Shown here piece after piece: positions 26,100-35,480 of a DNA stretch of 64,000 nucleotides. Where the stretch lies: NCBI RefSeq assembly GCF_000723885.1, contig NZ_CCDG010000086.1, positions 1 through 64,000 on the forward strand, written 5' to 3'. Made by a program: the position numbers and the translations under genes. Source of the DNA: Paenibacillus camerounensis. Its GTDB lineage: Bacteria > Bacillota > Bacilli > Paenibacillales > Paenibacillaceae. Below the pieces are notes generated by a model that did no database searches, was not told the DNA's origin, and saw nothing but the letters and a program-made list of their open reading frames with translations. Each line of letters starts with the position of its first letter. The stretch's first letter is position 1.

Positions 26100-29000
26100 C
26101 TATTCCTCCTGCGAATGTTGTTCATGGTATAGTTTGATCGTTTGGACCTCGTAAGGTTTAAAAGAAAGCCTGGTAACTCCACCGGAAGTCTCCACAGGGC
26201 CCGTCTCCGTCTCCAGCAGATTTACACGGCAGACGCGGGTATCATCGGCTTTCCAGTCAAGTACAGCCGTATCCCGGCTTCCTGAGGATTCATACAGCCG
26301 GACAATCGTTCCGCTGCCGTCCTCTGCATGCTTAATCGTATCAAGCATGACATGCCCGCTCTGAAAACCAAGCCAGGCGCAGGTACCGGGAATACTTCCG
26401 GAATGAGCCTCCTCGCTGATTGCAAGCAATGGTTCGTTCAGCTCTGCAGCTTCACGTACAACCCCCGCCTGGCGCCATTCGCCATTGTGCGGATAGAGAG
26501 AGTACGTAAATTCATGCTCACCCTGATCCGCGTAGCGGTCAGGCCAGCGGGGCGCGCGCAGCAGCGAGAGGCGCATCACTCCGTCATGGATATCGTAGCC
26601 GTATTTACAGTCATTCAGCAGACTGACGCCATAGCTTCCCTCAGACAAATCCGCCCATCGGTGGCCGCAGACCTCAAATTGAGCCTGTTCCCAGCTGGTG
26701 TTGCGGTGAGTCGGACGGTCCAGGGCTCCGAACGGAATCTCATACGCAGCCTTCGAGGCTACAATGTCCACCGGAAAAGCCGCCTTAAGCACCTTGTGCT
26801 GCTCTTTCCAGTCTACCCGGGTCTGGAAATCTACTCTGCGGCTGTACCGGGGCAGTGTTATCTCCTGCTCAATCAGGGATTCATTCAGCTGCCAGCGAAA
26901 TTTCAGCACCGTCAGCAGAGGTCCGCTGACCAGTACCTGCCGGTCCAGCAGCTTCGCCCGGCCGGCAGGCTGCTGTTCATACCGCGGGTCGAGGTCCCAG
27001 GCATCCCATAAAGGCGGGGTGTCATGGAAGAACTGCAGCTGGTTGCCGGTCAGCCCGGGCTGAAGCAGCTCCCGGCCGGCACTTTTGTCATACCAGCGGC
27101 TGATTTCGCCGTCTTCATTAAATTTAAGAATATAATGCTCTGTCTCCCATTGCTCCGGGAAGACGCTTCCCGCGCTGACATCCGCGGGCGGGTTATGCTG
27201 TTCAGCAGCCTTCCGCAGCCAGAATGTCCGGCAGCCGAAAGCAGGGACCTTGCGGACCCGGACGGCCAGCGTATAATGGCCGCCGGCGCCATCCGTGTTC
27301 CAGCATTCGCTGTCCAGCAGGCCGTCCTCATCAAACGCCTGTAGCGTGGTCAGATTGCTGTCGCCCTCAATGCGTATCAGCCCGGTTCGCTCCCAGCCCA
27401 GGCTGTTGAAGACGACATAAGGGCGGCCTTCCCCCGAGGTATCCACTCCGCCTGCCAGTGCACGGAGTGAAATATCCAGCACCTGCCGGCCCAGGCGGAA
27501 GATTTCCGCGTACTGCTCCCGCGAGGTGGTGTAAACTTCCGGTATGGCAGTCCCCGGGATAATGTCATGGAACTGGTTAAGCAGCAGCAGCTTCCATCCT
27601 TCGGCAAGCTCCGGTTGTCCAGGTTCCTGCCGCTTCAGAAGTCCGCTCTTTTCCGCGAGGACACTCCAGATTTCGGCTTGCCGGTACAGGATTTCAGCCT
27701 TGCGGTTGCTGCGTTTATTAAAGGCATGTGTAGTGAACGTCCCCCTATGAAGCTCCAGGTAGAGATCACCGTGCCACGCGGGCAGCTCCGGCTTGCGCTG
27801 GCCGATCTCCGAGAAAAAGGCCTCCGCGGTAGAGAATTGGCTGACCGGCTGGCCCGGCGTCAGGCCGGTACGGTCCACATATTCCAGCATTTCATGCGTA
27901 ACCCCGCCTCCGCCGTCCCCATGCCCGTAGAGCAGCATCAGCTCATCATGCTGCTCCTTCTGGGCATAGGCCTGCCAGTGCTCCTGGACATCCTTCGGAT
28001 GAGTATGCTCATTCACCCCGTGGTTTTGATAGGCCACGATTTTCGTTCCGTCAATACCAACCCAGTGGAACAGCGTATGCGGGAAGGGATTGGTATCATT
28101 CCAGCCGAGCTTCGTGGTCATGAAATAATCGATTCCGGCCTGCTTCAGCAGCTGCGGTAAAGAGGCGCAGTAGCCAAAGGTATCGGGCAGCCATTCAATC
28201 GCAGACCGTTTGCCGAACTCCTCCATATAGAATGCTTGTCCATACAGCATCTGCCGCACCAGCGATTCCCCGCCGGGGATGTTCAAATCGGGTTCGATCC
28301 ACATGCCGCCGACCAGCTCCCAGCGGCCTTCGGCAATCCGTTCTTTAATCCGTTTGTACAGCTGCGGATAATGCTCCTTGGCAAAGGCATACAGCAGCGG
28401 CTGGCTCTGGGAGTAGCGGAAATCCGGATACTTGTCCATCAGGGCGCAGACCGTAGAGAAGGTCCGGCTGACCTTGCGTACCGTTTCCCTTACCGGCCAC
28501 AGCCAGGCTATATCTATATGTGACTGGCCGACCATGTGCATCGTTCCGGCGGACAGCCCCTCTGACCTTTGCGCCGAGACCTCCGCACGCAGCTGCCGTT
28601 CAGTATCTGCGACAGCTGCTGTGTCACGGATCAGCTCCTCTTTCATGTAGAGTGTATCCATGACGCGCTCAAGCGCCTTCTCGAGACGGATGCGGCGCAT
28701 ATCTTCTGCAGGCAGCAGCAGGGCTGCTTCATGCGCCGTCTTCACTGTATGCAGCAGGTTGTATACAGGCGGATCCACACGGACGAGTGTAATCTCAATT
28801 CCGTCCAGCGGCGGCTTAATCACCGCCTGGCGGTTCAGGGGGTCCTCGGGCTCGGGTATCGGATCATACAGCTCAATGCCAAGCTGCAGCTTCTCTCCGG
28901 CAGCTCCGGAAGGCAGCGGAATGAACCAATGATTGATGTCCAGGCCGTGGTGCGGCTCACTGTTAATACTCAGCAGTCCCTCCCCGCGGCCCAGATAGAG

Positions 29001-29240
29001 CAGTGCAGTCTCTTCACGCGGCCAGCCCTCGGGGAGCGTAATTTCGCGCTGAAGGAAATACGTAGTACCATATCCGCCGTCAAGCCGGGAAATGCTGTAC
29101 TGAGGATGAAGCTCCTCCTCATGCTCGTATACGCCTGGTGTTATGTAGCGTGATTTGCGCATACTCCATTCCTTCAGCTCTATCTTCTCCGCCCACTGCC
29201 TTTTGGCCAGCCAGCCGATAAACCGTTTCATACGTTTCAT
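26100..29240 (-). CDS. Alpha-mannosidase, glycoside hydrolase family 38 (long form)
   Basis: A 1046-residue GH38 enzyme of the cytoplasmic class. The zinc motif QSHIDIAWLWP lies near residue 243, the nucleophile Asp is in MWIEPDLNIPGG near 316, and a further zinc His is in LYGHGDGGGG. The C-terminal half is the usual beta-sandwich domain (Glyco_hydro_38C). There is no signal peptide, so it trims imported alpha-mannosides from the non-reducing end. It follows the GH3 gene by three bases and overlaps its control signals, with GAGG/AAGG before the ATG. The second GH38 at 35481 is of a different, MngB-like subgroup, suggesting that the pair cleaves different linkages. Confidence 0.93.
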   Translation of the reverse strand: MKRMKRFIGWLAKRQWAEKIELKEWSMRKSRYITPGVYEHEEELHPQYSISRLDGGYGTTYFLQREITLPEGWPREETALLYLGRGEGLLSINSEPHHGLDINHWFIPLPSGAAGEKLQLGIELYDPIPEPEDPLNRQAVIKPPLDGIEITLVRVDPPVYNLLHTVKTAHEAALLLPAEDMRRIRLEKALERVMDTLYMKEELIRDTAAVADTERQLRAEVSAQRSEGLSAGTMHMVGQSHIDIAWLWPVRETVRKVSRTFSTVCALMDKYPDFRYSQSQPLLYAFAKEHYPQLYKRIKERIAEGRWELVGGMWIEPDLNIPGGESLVRQMLYGQAFYMEEFGKRSAIEWLPDTFGYCASLPQLLKQAGIDYFMTTKLGWNDTNPFPHTLFHWVGIDGTKIVAYQNHGVNEHTHPKDVQEHWQAYAQKEQHDELMLLYGHGDGGGGVTHEMLEYVDRTGLTPGQPVSQFSTAEAFFSEIGQRKPELPAWHGDLYLELHRGTFTTHAFNKRSNRKAEILYRQAEIWSVLAEKSGLLKRQEPGQPELAEGWKLLLLNQFHDIIPGTAIPEVYTTSREQYAEIFRLGRQVLDISLRALAGGVDTSGEGRPYVVFNSLGWERTGLIRIEGDSNLTTLQAFDEDGLLDSECWNTDGAGGHYTLAVRVRKVPAFGCRTFWLRKAAEQHNPPADVSAGSVFPEQWETEHYILKFNEDGEISRWYDKSAGRELLQPGLTGNQLQFFHDTPPLWDAWDLDPRYEQQPAGRAKLLDRQVLVSGPLLTVLKFRWQLNESLIEQEITLPRYSRRVDFQTRVDWKEQHKVLKAAFPVDIVASKAAYEIPFGALDRPTHRNTSWEQAQFEVCGHRWADLSEGSYGVSLLNDCKYGYDIHDGVMRLSLLRAPRWPDRYADQGEHEFTYSLYPHNGEWRQAGVVREAAELNEPLLAISEEAHSGSIPGTCAWLGFQSGHVMLDTIKHAEDGSGTIVRLYESSGSRDTAVLDWKADDTRVCRVNLLETETGPVETSGGVTRLSFKPYEVQTIKLYHEQHSQEE

Positions 29241-29243
29241 AGC

Positions 29244-31547
29244 TCAGCCTTCCTCTCTGACATGAAGCGGTGCCGTCAAATATTCTGCGGAGTGGGGGCC
29301 TGCCATGATTGTAAATTCCCCCGGCTCCACGATCCGCGTTAAATCTGCCGATACATATTCCAGCTGCTCCCTGCCGATTTTGAACGTAACCGTCTGAGTA
29401 GCGCCGGGCTGGAGGCTGATCTTGCGGAAGGCTTTAAGCTGCTTCTCCGGACGGGTTATGCTGGAGGCCAGGTCCGAAATATACAGCTGAACCACTTCAC
29501 TGCCCTGCCGGTCACTTGCATTCGTGACATCAACGGAGACAGCGGCTTCCTCATCTGCAGAGATAACGGTTGGCTCTACCCTCAAGTTGCTGTATTTGAA
29601 CTCGCTGAAGCTAAGGCCGAACCCGAACGGATATTCGGCATGGAAATCAGTCTCCAGGTAGCGTTTGCCTCTCGTCCGCCGCTTGTAGTAGTACACGGGA
29701 AGCTGGCCGACATGCTTCGGAATACTGATTGTCAGCCGTCCGGAAGGATTCACATCGCCGAAGAGAATGCCCGCGATGGCATGTCCGCCTTCCTGCCCGG
29801 GATACCAGGCTTCCAGAATGGCATCGGCATGTTCTACAATCCATGGCTCGGCGATCGGCCGGCCGTTGATATAGACGATAATGAGCGGCTTGCCCAGCTT
29901 GTAGATCTCCTGGACCAGCTCAAGCTGAACACCCATCAGATTCAGCGTGGCGCGGTCGATCCCCTCGCCGCACTCCATATCGCTCCAGGAATGTTCAGTT
30001 ACGACAGAAGCACCGGTGAGCAGATCAATCGTCCCTTCGCCAAAGTCTCTGGCGCTTGAGCCGCCAATGGCCATCACAACGGCGTCAGCCTCAGCTGCAC
30101 AGGCAAGAGCATGAGCGAAGCCTTCACGGGAATTGCCTTTAATCCGGCAGCCCGGAGCATACAGCACCTGGTCCGGCGCGCCGCCAAGCGCCTGGCGGAT
30201 TCCATCCAGCACAGTGACAATCGCGCCTTTGGGCTGGGGTGAGGTATAGTCGCCCAGTTGATTGTACGCCGCATCTGCATTGGGCCCAATCACTGCCAGC
30301 TTTCCGATCCCCTTGCTCAGCGGAAGTATTCCGCCTTCATTCTTCAGCATAACAACGCTCTCGCCGGCAATACGCCGCGCCAGCTCCCGGTGCTCCGGCT
30401 TGCCTATCGTCTGCTCCGCCTGTTCAGGATCCGCGTAGGGACGGTCAAACAGCCCGAGCCTGAATTTCAGCTCCAGAATCCGGGCAGCCGCGCGGTCCAG
30501 ATCAGACTCCCGCAGCCTTCCATGATCAATAGCGTCAAAGATATGCTTCTCGAACATCTCTCCCGACATCTCCATATCGATCCCGGCCAGCAGCGCCTGG
30601 GCAACTGCCGCTTCCCCGCTGTCCGCTGTGTTATGCCCGTTCGTCAGCATGCCGAGCGCTCCACAGTCTGTAATGACGAACCCGTCAAAACCCCATTGTT
30701 CCCGCAGTACATCCTGCAGAAGATAACGGTTGGTCGTGCAGGGAACTCCGTCAATTTCGTTATAGGCGGTCATGATGGACAAGGCTCCGGCTTCCACAGC
30801 TTTGCGGAATGGAAGCAGATCTACTTCATGCAGTTCACGGTACCCCATATGCACCTGCGCAGAGTTCCGGCCGCCTTCCGAGCTGCCGTAAGCGGCGAAA
30901 TGCTTCAGGGTTGCCAGAACGGAATCTTCAGCATCCAGCCGTTCCCCCTGCAATCCCTTGACCGCCTCCACTCCCATCGCGGCAATCAGGAACGGGTCTT
31001 CCCCGAAGGTCTCTTCCGTCCGGCCCCAACGCGGATCCCGCACGACATCAAGCACCGGCGAATAGGTCGCCGCACCGCCCTGGCTGCGGGTTTCCAGTGC
31101 CACTGCCCGGCACATCTCCCGGTATAATCCGGGATTCCACATGCTGCCCAAAGCCAGCGGCACCGGAAATACAGTTGCGCCAATCGCCATATGCCCGTGT
31201 GAGCACTCTTCGCCGAACAGAATGGGAATGCCGAGACGGCTCTCCTTCATGGCATAAGCCTGAATGGCATTAACCGCCTCCGCGCCTTCCTTCGGCGATA
31301 AGCCTGTCTCCAGGGTGACACCGGTCCACGGGTCTGCACGCAGCGTACCATACAATGAACCTACGCCCCCGGCGGCAACCTGCCGTTTGAAGGCCTCCGT
31401 CATGCCAACCGTACCGTCTGCCTGCTTCTCGTAGCACTGCCACCCGAAAGGCTGGACTAATTGTCCAGCCTTCTCTCCGGTTGTCATGCGCTGCAGCAGA
31501 TCCTGTACCCGGTCCGCTACAGGGCGTGTTTTATCCTTATAGATCAT
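29244..31547 (-). CDS. Glycoside hydrolase family 3 beta-glycosidase
   Basis: About 767 residues with the three-part GH3 build. There is a TIM barrel with the nucleophile Asp in FVITDCGAL near residue 293, an alpha/beta sandwich beginning VMLKNEGGILPL, and a C-terminal fibronectin-III-like domain after YPFGFGLSFSEF. It lacks the NagZ-type KHFPGHG motif, so it is of the beta-glucosidase/beta-xylosidase group and not a plain beta-hexosaminidase. The start at 31547 follows AAAGGTG; the ORF extends to 31568 without a site. It sits between the binding lipoprotein and GH38 in the mannoside operon, where it may remove a beta-linked glucosyl or mannosyl unit. Confidence 0.9.
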   Translation of the reverse strand: MIYKDKTRPVADRVQDLLQRMTTGEKAGQLVQPFGWQCYEKQADGTVGMTEAFKRQVAAGGVGSLYGTLRADPWTGVTLETGLSPKEGAEAVNAIQAYAMKESRLGIPILFGEECSHGHMAIGATVFPVPLALGSMWNPGLYREMCRAVALETRSQGGAATYSPVLDVVRDPRWGRTEETFGEDPFLIAAMGVEAVKGLQGERLDAEDSVLATLKHFAAYGSSEGGRNSAQVHMGYRELHEVDLLPFRKAVEAGALSIMTAYNEIDGVPCTTNRYLLQDVLREQWGFDGFVITDCGALGMLTNGHNTADSGEAAVAQALLAGIDMEMSGEMFEKHIFDAIDHGRLRESDLDRAAARILELKFRLGLFDRPYADPEQAEQTIGKPEHRELARRIAGESVVMLKNEGGILPLSKGIGKLAVIGPNADAAYNQLGDYTSPQPKGAIVTVLDGIRQALGGAPDQVLYAPGCRIKGNSREGFAHALACAAEADAVVMAIGGSSARDFGEGTIDLLTGASVVTEHSWSDMECGEGIDRATLNLMGVQLELVQEIYKLGKPLIIVYINGRPIAEPWIVEHADAILEAWYPGQEGGHAIAGILFGDVNPSGRLTISIPKHVGQLPVYYYKRRTRGKRYLETDFHAEYPFGFGLSFSEFKYSNLRVEPTVISADEEAAVSVDVTNASDRQGSEVVQLYISDLASSITRPEKQLKAFRKISLQPGATQTVTFKIGREQLEYVSADLTRIVEPGEFTIMAGPHSAEYLTAPLHVREEG

Positions 31548-31580
31548 GTTTACAGCACCTTTCCGCATTAAAGACTTGAA

Positions 31581-33203
31581 TTAGTTGGCTTTCCAGCGGT
31601 CGTACGCAGCCTGATTGATCTCCGCTACACGCTCACCGCCCATTTTCTTGACAGTCGCCACATAGTTATCCCAGCCGGAGAGCGGCTCGGCACCGGTAAT
31701 AAACTTCGCTTCCATCTGCTTCACATAGGTGCTCAGATCCGAATTCAAACTGCTGATTTCAGTCTGCTCTTCCACCGTGAGGAACAAGGCCGGGAACGGA
31801 ATACGCGCCCCCTTATCAAGAAGCTTCTGCTGAGTCTCCTGCTCTACCCAAAGGTCAAAATCTGTTTTCAGCCCTTTATTAATATCATCCATGGAGAGGG
31901 TTGGAGCCGGGATACCGTAGTTAGGCGTCAAGGTCGCCCGGTAATCTTCCATCTCCTTGCCGTCCGGTACAGGCAGGTACTGTTTCACTCTGTTGGCTTC
32001 GTCCGTGTATTCCCAAAGAATTCCCTCAGGCCCTTTATTGAAGAACGTTGCGCCTTCATAGGAATACAGGTAGTCCACCCAGCGGATTGAGGCTTCAGGA
32101 TTCGGGTTACTCTCAGAGATGGCGAACGCGCCGGTAGTAATCCCTCTGTTCTTGGCAATCGCCGGGGCGGCTACGGATTCGCTGCGGACCGGTGCGAACA
32201 TCGGATCTTCCGTTGAAGGCTCGCCGCCTTTAGTCATATAAGCATGCCAGTCGGAGAACAGGGCGACACGGTTTTCCTGTGCCTTCGCCTTCTTCTGTTC
32301 TGCCGTCTGCGAGAAGCTCTCGTGATCCAGCAGCTCTTCCGACCACAGACGGTTCATATAGGTCAGATACTCCTTGAACCCTTCCTCAAGCGGTGTATAA
32401 TGCACAACATCGTTGTCATCAACATAAATCTCTTCCTCATAGACGCCGAAGGCGCCCAGCAGCCATGTACGGATATCACGGAGATTCGCAGCGGTTGTCG
32501 TTACCGAAGAAATCGGAATTTCGTCTGCGATGCCGTTACCGTTCGGATCTTCCTCTTTCACGCGCTTCAGATAGGTGTACAGCTCTTCAGTCGTTTCAGG
32601 AAGCTTCTCAATGTTCAGGGCCTTCAGGAAATCCCCGTTATACCACATAGGGTTGCGGTACCAGTGCTGGCTGAGCTCCACGACCGGCAGGGAATAAATA
32701 TGTCCGTCCGGTGCTGTGATCGACTTGCGGACATCGGGATTCTCCTCCAGCAGCGCCTTGAAGTTCGGGGCGTATTCATCAATCAGATCCTCCAGGGGAA
32801 GCAGGATACCCTGTTCTCCATAATTCATCTGCTCTGCAGTCGTCAGACCGGCAGCATAAAAGATATCCGGGTAATCGCCGCTTGCAAACACCAGATTCTT
32901 TTTGGTCTCAAAGCTGTCCTTCGGCGCATTCTGGAATTCCATCGTAATGCCGGTGAGCTTCTGCATCTCCTGCAGTACAGCCATGTTCTCCCAATTCTGA
33001 ATCCCTACATCCGGCGCCATCATGGTCAGCGTAACGGGTTCATTTACAATCGGGAATCCTTCCTTATTCGCAGCGGCCTCTGTTCCCGCCGCACCGCTGT
33101 CCGATGCTCCTTCATTCGAGTTGCCGCTGCCGCAGCCTGCCAGCAGTGCCAGGATCATGGCCGAAGACAGCAGAAGCTTCCATGGTTTACGTGTGGTCTG
33201 CAT
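31581..33203 (-). CDS. Sugar-binding lipoprotein of the mannoside ABC transporter
   Basis: About 540 residues. The signal peptide ends in the lipobox ALLAGC, with the lipidated Cys at residue 24. A Gly/Ser/Asn/Glu-rich linker and a two-lobed LplA-type binding domain follow. The start at 33203 has GGGAGG nine bases upstream; the longer ORF to 33263 would spoil the signal peptide. It lies directly after the two permease genes and before three glycosidases, so it is the external receptor for the oligosaccharide they degrade, likely an alpha-mannoside or N-glycan fragment. The ATPase is not encoded here and is probably a shared MsmK/MsmX type, as is usual for this transporter class. Confidence 0.92.
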   Translation of the reverse strand: MQTTRKPWKLLLSSAMILALLAGCGSGNSNEGASDSGAAGTEAAANKEGFPIVNEPVTLTMMAPDVGIQNWENMAVLQEMQKLTGITMEFQNAPKDSFETKKNLVFASGDYPDIFYAAGLTTAEQMNYGEQGILLPLEDLIDEYAPNFKALLEENPDVRKSITAPDGHIYSLPVVELSQHWYRNPMWYNGDFLKALNIEKLPETTEELYTYLKRVKEEDPNGNGIADEIPISSVTTTAANLRDIRTWLLGAFGVYEEEIYVDDNDVVHYTPLEEGFKEYLTYMNRLWSEELLDHESFSQTAEQKKAKAQENRVALFSDWHAYMTKGGEPSTEDPMFAPVRSESVAAPAIAKNRGITTGAFAISESNPNPEASIRWVDYLYSYEGATFFNKGPEGILWEYTDEANRVKQYLPVPDGKEMEDYRATLTPNYGIPAPTLSMDDINKGLKTDFDLWVEQETQQKLLDKGARIPFPALFLTVEEQTEISSLNSDLSTYVKQMEAKFITGAEPLSGWDNYVATVKKMGGERVAEINQAAYDRWKAN

Positions 33204-33243
33204 AAATGTGATTCCTCCCGTAGTATCATTAGATTTTATACAC

Positions 33244-34155
33244 TTACCCTTTGACAGAGCCAATCATGACCCCTTGGACAAAATAACGCTGCAGGAACGG
33301 ATATACAGCCACAATCGGCAGGGTGGAGACAACAATAACCCCATATTTGATCAGCGATGCCGTTTCTGCCTTATTGTTCATTGCTACAGCCACTTCGCCG
33401 TTAATCGCGGCGCCAGTGGTTTCGGCCGACATTTCCTGAAGGACAAGGATCTGGCGTAATACCATCTGCAGCGGATACTTGGCTTCATCGTTCAGATAAA
33501 TCAGGGACGGGAAATAGCTGTTCCAGTGCCCTACACCGTAGAACAGGGCCATAACGGCTACAATCGGTGCCGACAGCGGTAAAATGATGCGGATGAACAG
33601 CTTCAGGTTGGTACAGCCGTCAATGTGTGCCGCTTCCTGGAGTTCTTTGGGGATCGTCGTCTGAAAAAACGTGCGGGCCACGACAATATTCCAGACGGAT
33701 GCGGCTACCGGCAGGATCAAAGCCCCCATGCTGTTAATGAGGCCCAGGTTCTTGACCAGCAGGTATGTCGGCACCAGCCCGCCGCTGAAGAACATCGTGA
33801 ACAGAATGATGCCCATAAACAGGTTGCGTCCGACAAAATCAGATCTGCTTAGCGCATAAGAGGCCGGCAGGGTAACAGCAAGATTAAGCAGCGTGCCTAA
33901 TACCGTATAGATAATTGTGTTTAAATAACCGTTCCATATCTTCGGGTTTTCAAAAACCAGCTTGTAGCCGTCCAGTGTCACATTCTTCGGGAACAGCCAC
34001 ATGGCTCCCGAATTGACGTCCTGCGGCGAGCTGATCGAAGCGCTGAGGATGTAGATCAGCGGATAAAGGACAACCACCAGGGCAAGACACAGATAAACAT
34101 AGGTGCTGATCAGAAACAGCTTATCTCCCCTGGATTCTTTCATGGCAGTAACCAA
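33244..34155 (-). CDS. Carbohydrate ABC transporter permease (LplC/MalG type)
   Basis: A 303-residue protein with six predicted membrane helices. The conserved coupling loop EAAHIDGCTNLKLFIRIILPLSAP docks the ATPase. The C-terminus ends in RYFVQGVMIGSVKG, typical of LplC-like permeases. The start is TTG at 34155: AAAGGAG lies ten bases before it, whereas the ATG at 34143 is too far away. It follows the partner permease by 17 bp and precedes the binding protein by 40 bp. Confidence 0.93.
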   Translation of the reverse strand: MVTAMKESRGDKLFLISTYVYLCLALVVVLYPLIYILSASISSPQDVNSGAMWLFPKNVTLDGYKLVFENPKIWNGYLNTIIYTVLGTLLNLAVTLPASYALSRSDFVGRNLFMGIILFTMFFSGGLVPTYLLVKNLGLINSMGALILPVAASVWNIVVARTFFQTTIPKELQEAAHIDGCTNLKLFIRIILPLSAPIVAVMALFYGVGHWNSYFPSLIYLNDEAKYPLQMVLRQILVLQEMSAETTGAAINGEVAVAMNNKAETASLIKYGVIVVSTLPIVAVYPFLQRYFVQGVMIGSVKG

Positions 34156-34172
34156 AAGACTTCAACTCCTTT

Positions 34173-35123
34173 CTACCAGAGGCTGTTCTCACTGGTCCGT
34201 TTGGCAATCCGGTTCACGGTAACCAGTAGAATGACATTGACCGCCGAGTTAAACAATCCGACAGCCGTTGAGAAGCTGTACTGGGCGTTCACAAGACCGG
34301 CCCGGTACACATAGGTGGAGATTACATCGGAAGCTTCCATATTGAGCGAGTTCTGCAGCAGCAGAATCTTTTCAAAGCCGAGACCCAGAATATTCCCCAT
34401 GTTCAAAATCAGCATGATCGTAATTGTAGGGATAATGGTCGGCAGGTTGATATGCAGCACCCGTTTGATCCGGCTCGCTCCATCCACTATGGCTGCTTCA
34501 TGCAGCTGAGGATCTACACCCGACAAAGCCGCGAGATAAATAATCGTCCCCCATCCGGTGCTCTGCCAGACGCCCGAGAAGACATACACGGTCTTGAACC
34601 AGGCCGGATCGGTCAAAAACTGTGCCGGCTGAAATCCGAGGAACTCTATGACCCGCACAATCATTCCGATAGAGGGTGATAAAAAAGTAATGATCATTCC
34701 CGCCATAACCACTACAGAAATGAAATGCGGCGCATAGGTGACGGTCTGGACCGTTTTTTTGAACGGGCCGTTGCGGACCTCATTGAAGGCAAGTGCCAGA
34801 ATAATCGGCAGCGGAAACCCGATCGCAAGCTCATAGAAGCTGATGCTGAAGGTGTTCCAGAGCAGGTCCCAGAAAAAATAGGAATTGAAGAACCGTTCGA
34901 AATGGTCAAAGCCGACCCACTCACTGCCCGTGATCCCCTTGGAAGGTACGAAGTTCTTAAAAGCAATCTGGATGCCGTACATGGGACCGTAATGAAAAAT
35001 GAAGAAATACAGCAATGCGGGAAGCATGAACAGATACAGCTCCCAGTTTTTCCAGATTCTTTTGCCCAGGGTATTCTTCTTCAATGAAGGATTTCCGGAA
35101 CCCAAAGCTTTACTCCCCTTCAT
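34173..35123 (-). CDS. Carbohydrate ABC transporter permease (LplB/UgpA type)
   Basis: About 316 residues with six membrane helices. The first lies at ~25-50 (WELYLFMLPALLYFFIFHYG), and the family loop is HEAAIVDGASRIKRVLHINLPT. It is the first gene of a six-gene operon: permease, permease, binding lipoprotein, GH3, GH38, GH130. The start at 35123 has AGGAG seven bases upstream; the ORF runs on to 35153 without one. The promoter region is shared with the divergent GH38-GH125 pair and contains a cre-type site, so both sides are likely repressed on preferred sugars. Confidence 0.93.
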   Translation of the reverse strand: MKGSKALGSGNPSLKKNTLGKRIWKNWELYLFMLPALLYFFIFHYGPMYGIQIAFKNFVPSKGITGSEWVGFDHFERFFNSYFFWDLLWNTFSISFYELAIGFPLPIILALAFNEVRNGPFKKTVQTVTYAPHFISVVVMAGMIITFLSPSIGMIVRVIEFLGFQPAQFLTDPAWFKTVYVFSGVWQSTGWGTIIYLAALSGVDPQLHEAAIVDGASRIKRVLHINLPTIIPTITIMLILNMGNILGLGFEKILLLQNSLNMEASDVISTYVYRAGLVNAQYSFSTAVGLFNSAVNVILLVTVNRIAKRTSENSLW

Positions 35124-35184
35124 TCTCCCACTCCTCTCTATGTCAGTTTTCATAACATTAAGCCGTGTAGCTGCTTCGCATTCT

Positions 35185-35190
35185 TGTCAA
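35185..35190 (-). promoter_or_regulatory. Candidate -35 box of the mannoside ABC operon
   Basis: A consensus TTGACA on the minus strand lies ~62 bp before the first permease gene, with the cre-type site immediately upstream. No strong -10 is seen at 17 bp, suggesting dependence on an activator such as an AraC protein. Confidence 0.35.
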
Positions 35191-35199
35191 TGCAACTCC

Positions 35200-35214
35200 T
35201 GCTAACGCTTACAA
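35200..35214. promoter_or_regulatory. Candidate cre (CcpA) site in the mannoside divergent region
   Basis: The minus-strand TTGTAAGCGTTAGCA fits WTGNAANCGNWNNCW at all fixed positions. It lies just upstream of the TTGACA of the ABC operon and ~270 bp before the divergent GH38 gene. Confidence 0.55.
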
Positions 35215-35350
35215 CACAAAGTGTAGTGGAACTTAGCTGACATCGTAAATATGTAGGTTCTGCATTGTCATGTTAAAAGAGTGTAAAACCGCGCCGTTGC
35301 GCCGCTTTCCTCCCTACCTTGTCATTGTCACCCGGAGGCGCGCCACTGTT

Positions 35351-35431
35351 GCAAATGTGTGAATTATGAACCTTTCCCAGGGCTGCAAAAGTTACATATT
35401 GTGATCACAGGTGAGGTATGCAAACATTTGC
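35351..35431. promoter_or_regulatory. Inverted GCAAATG half-sites upstream of GH38
   Basis: GCAAATGTGTG (35351-35361) and its near inverse CAAACATTTGC (35421-35431) agree at 10 of 11 positions. A perfect palindrome TGTGATCACA (35400-35409) lies between them. The arrangement, ending ~50 bp before the GH38 start, suits binding of an activator to paired sites. No regulator is proven. Confidence 0.35.
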
Positions 35432-35480
35432 TACGAATGCCCGACTAAACGATTGACTGATGATATAGGAGGTTTCTGAC

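Noticed and set aside
24979-26154. 391-codon plus-strand open frame opposite GH130
   Set aside because: It mirrors the GH130 gene on the other strand. The GH130 translation has catalytic motifs and a perfect binding site.
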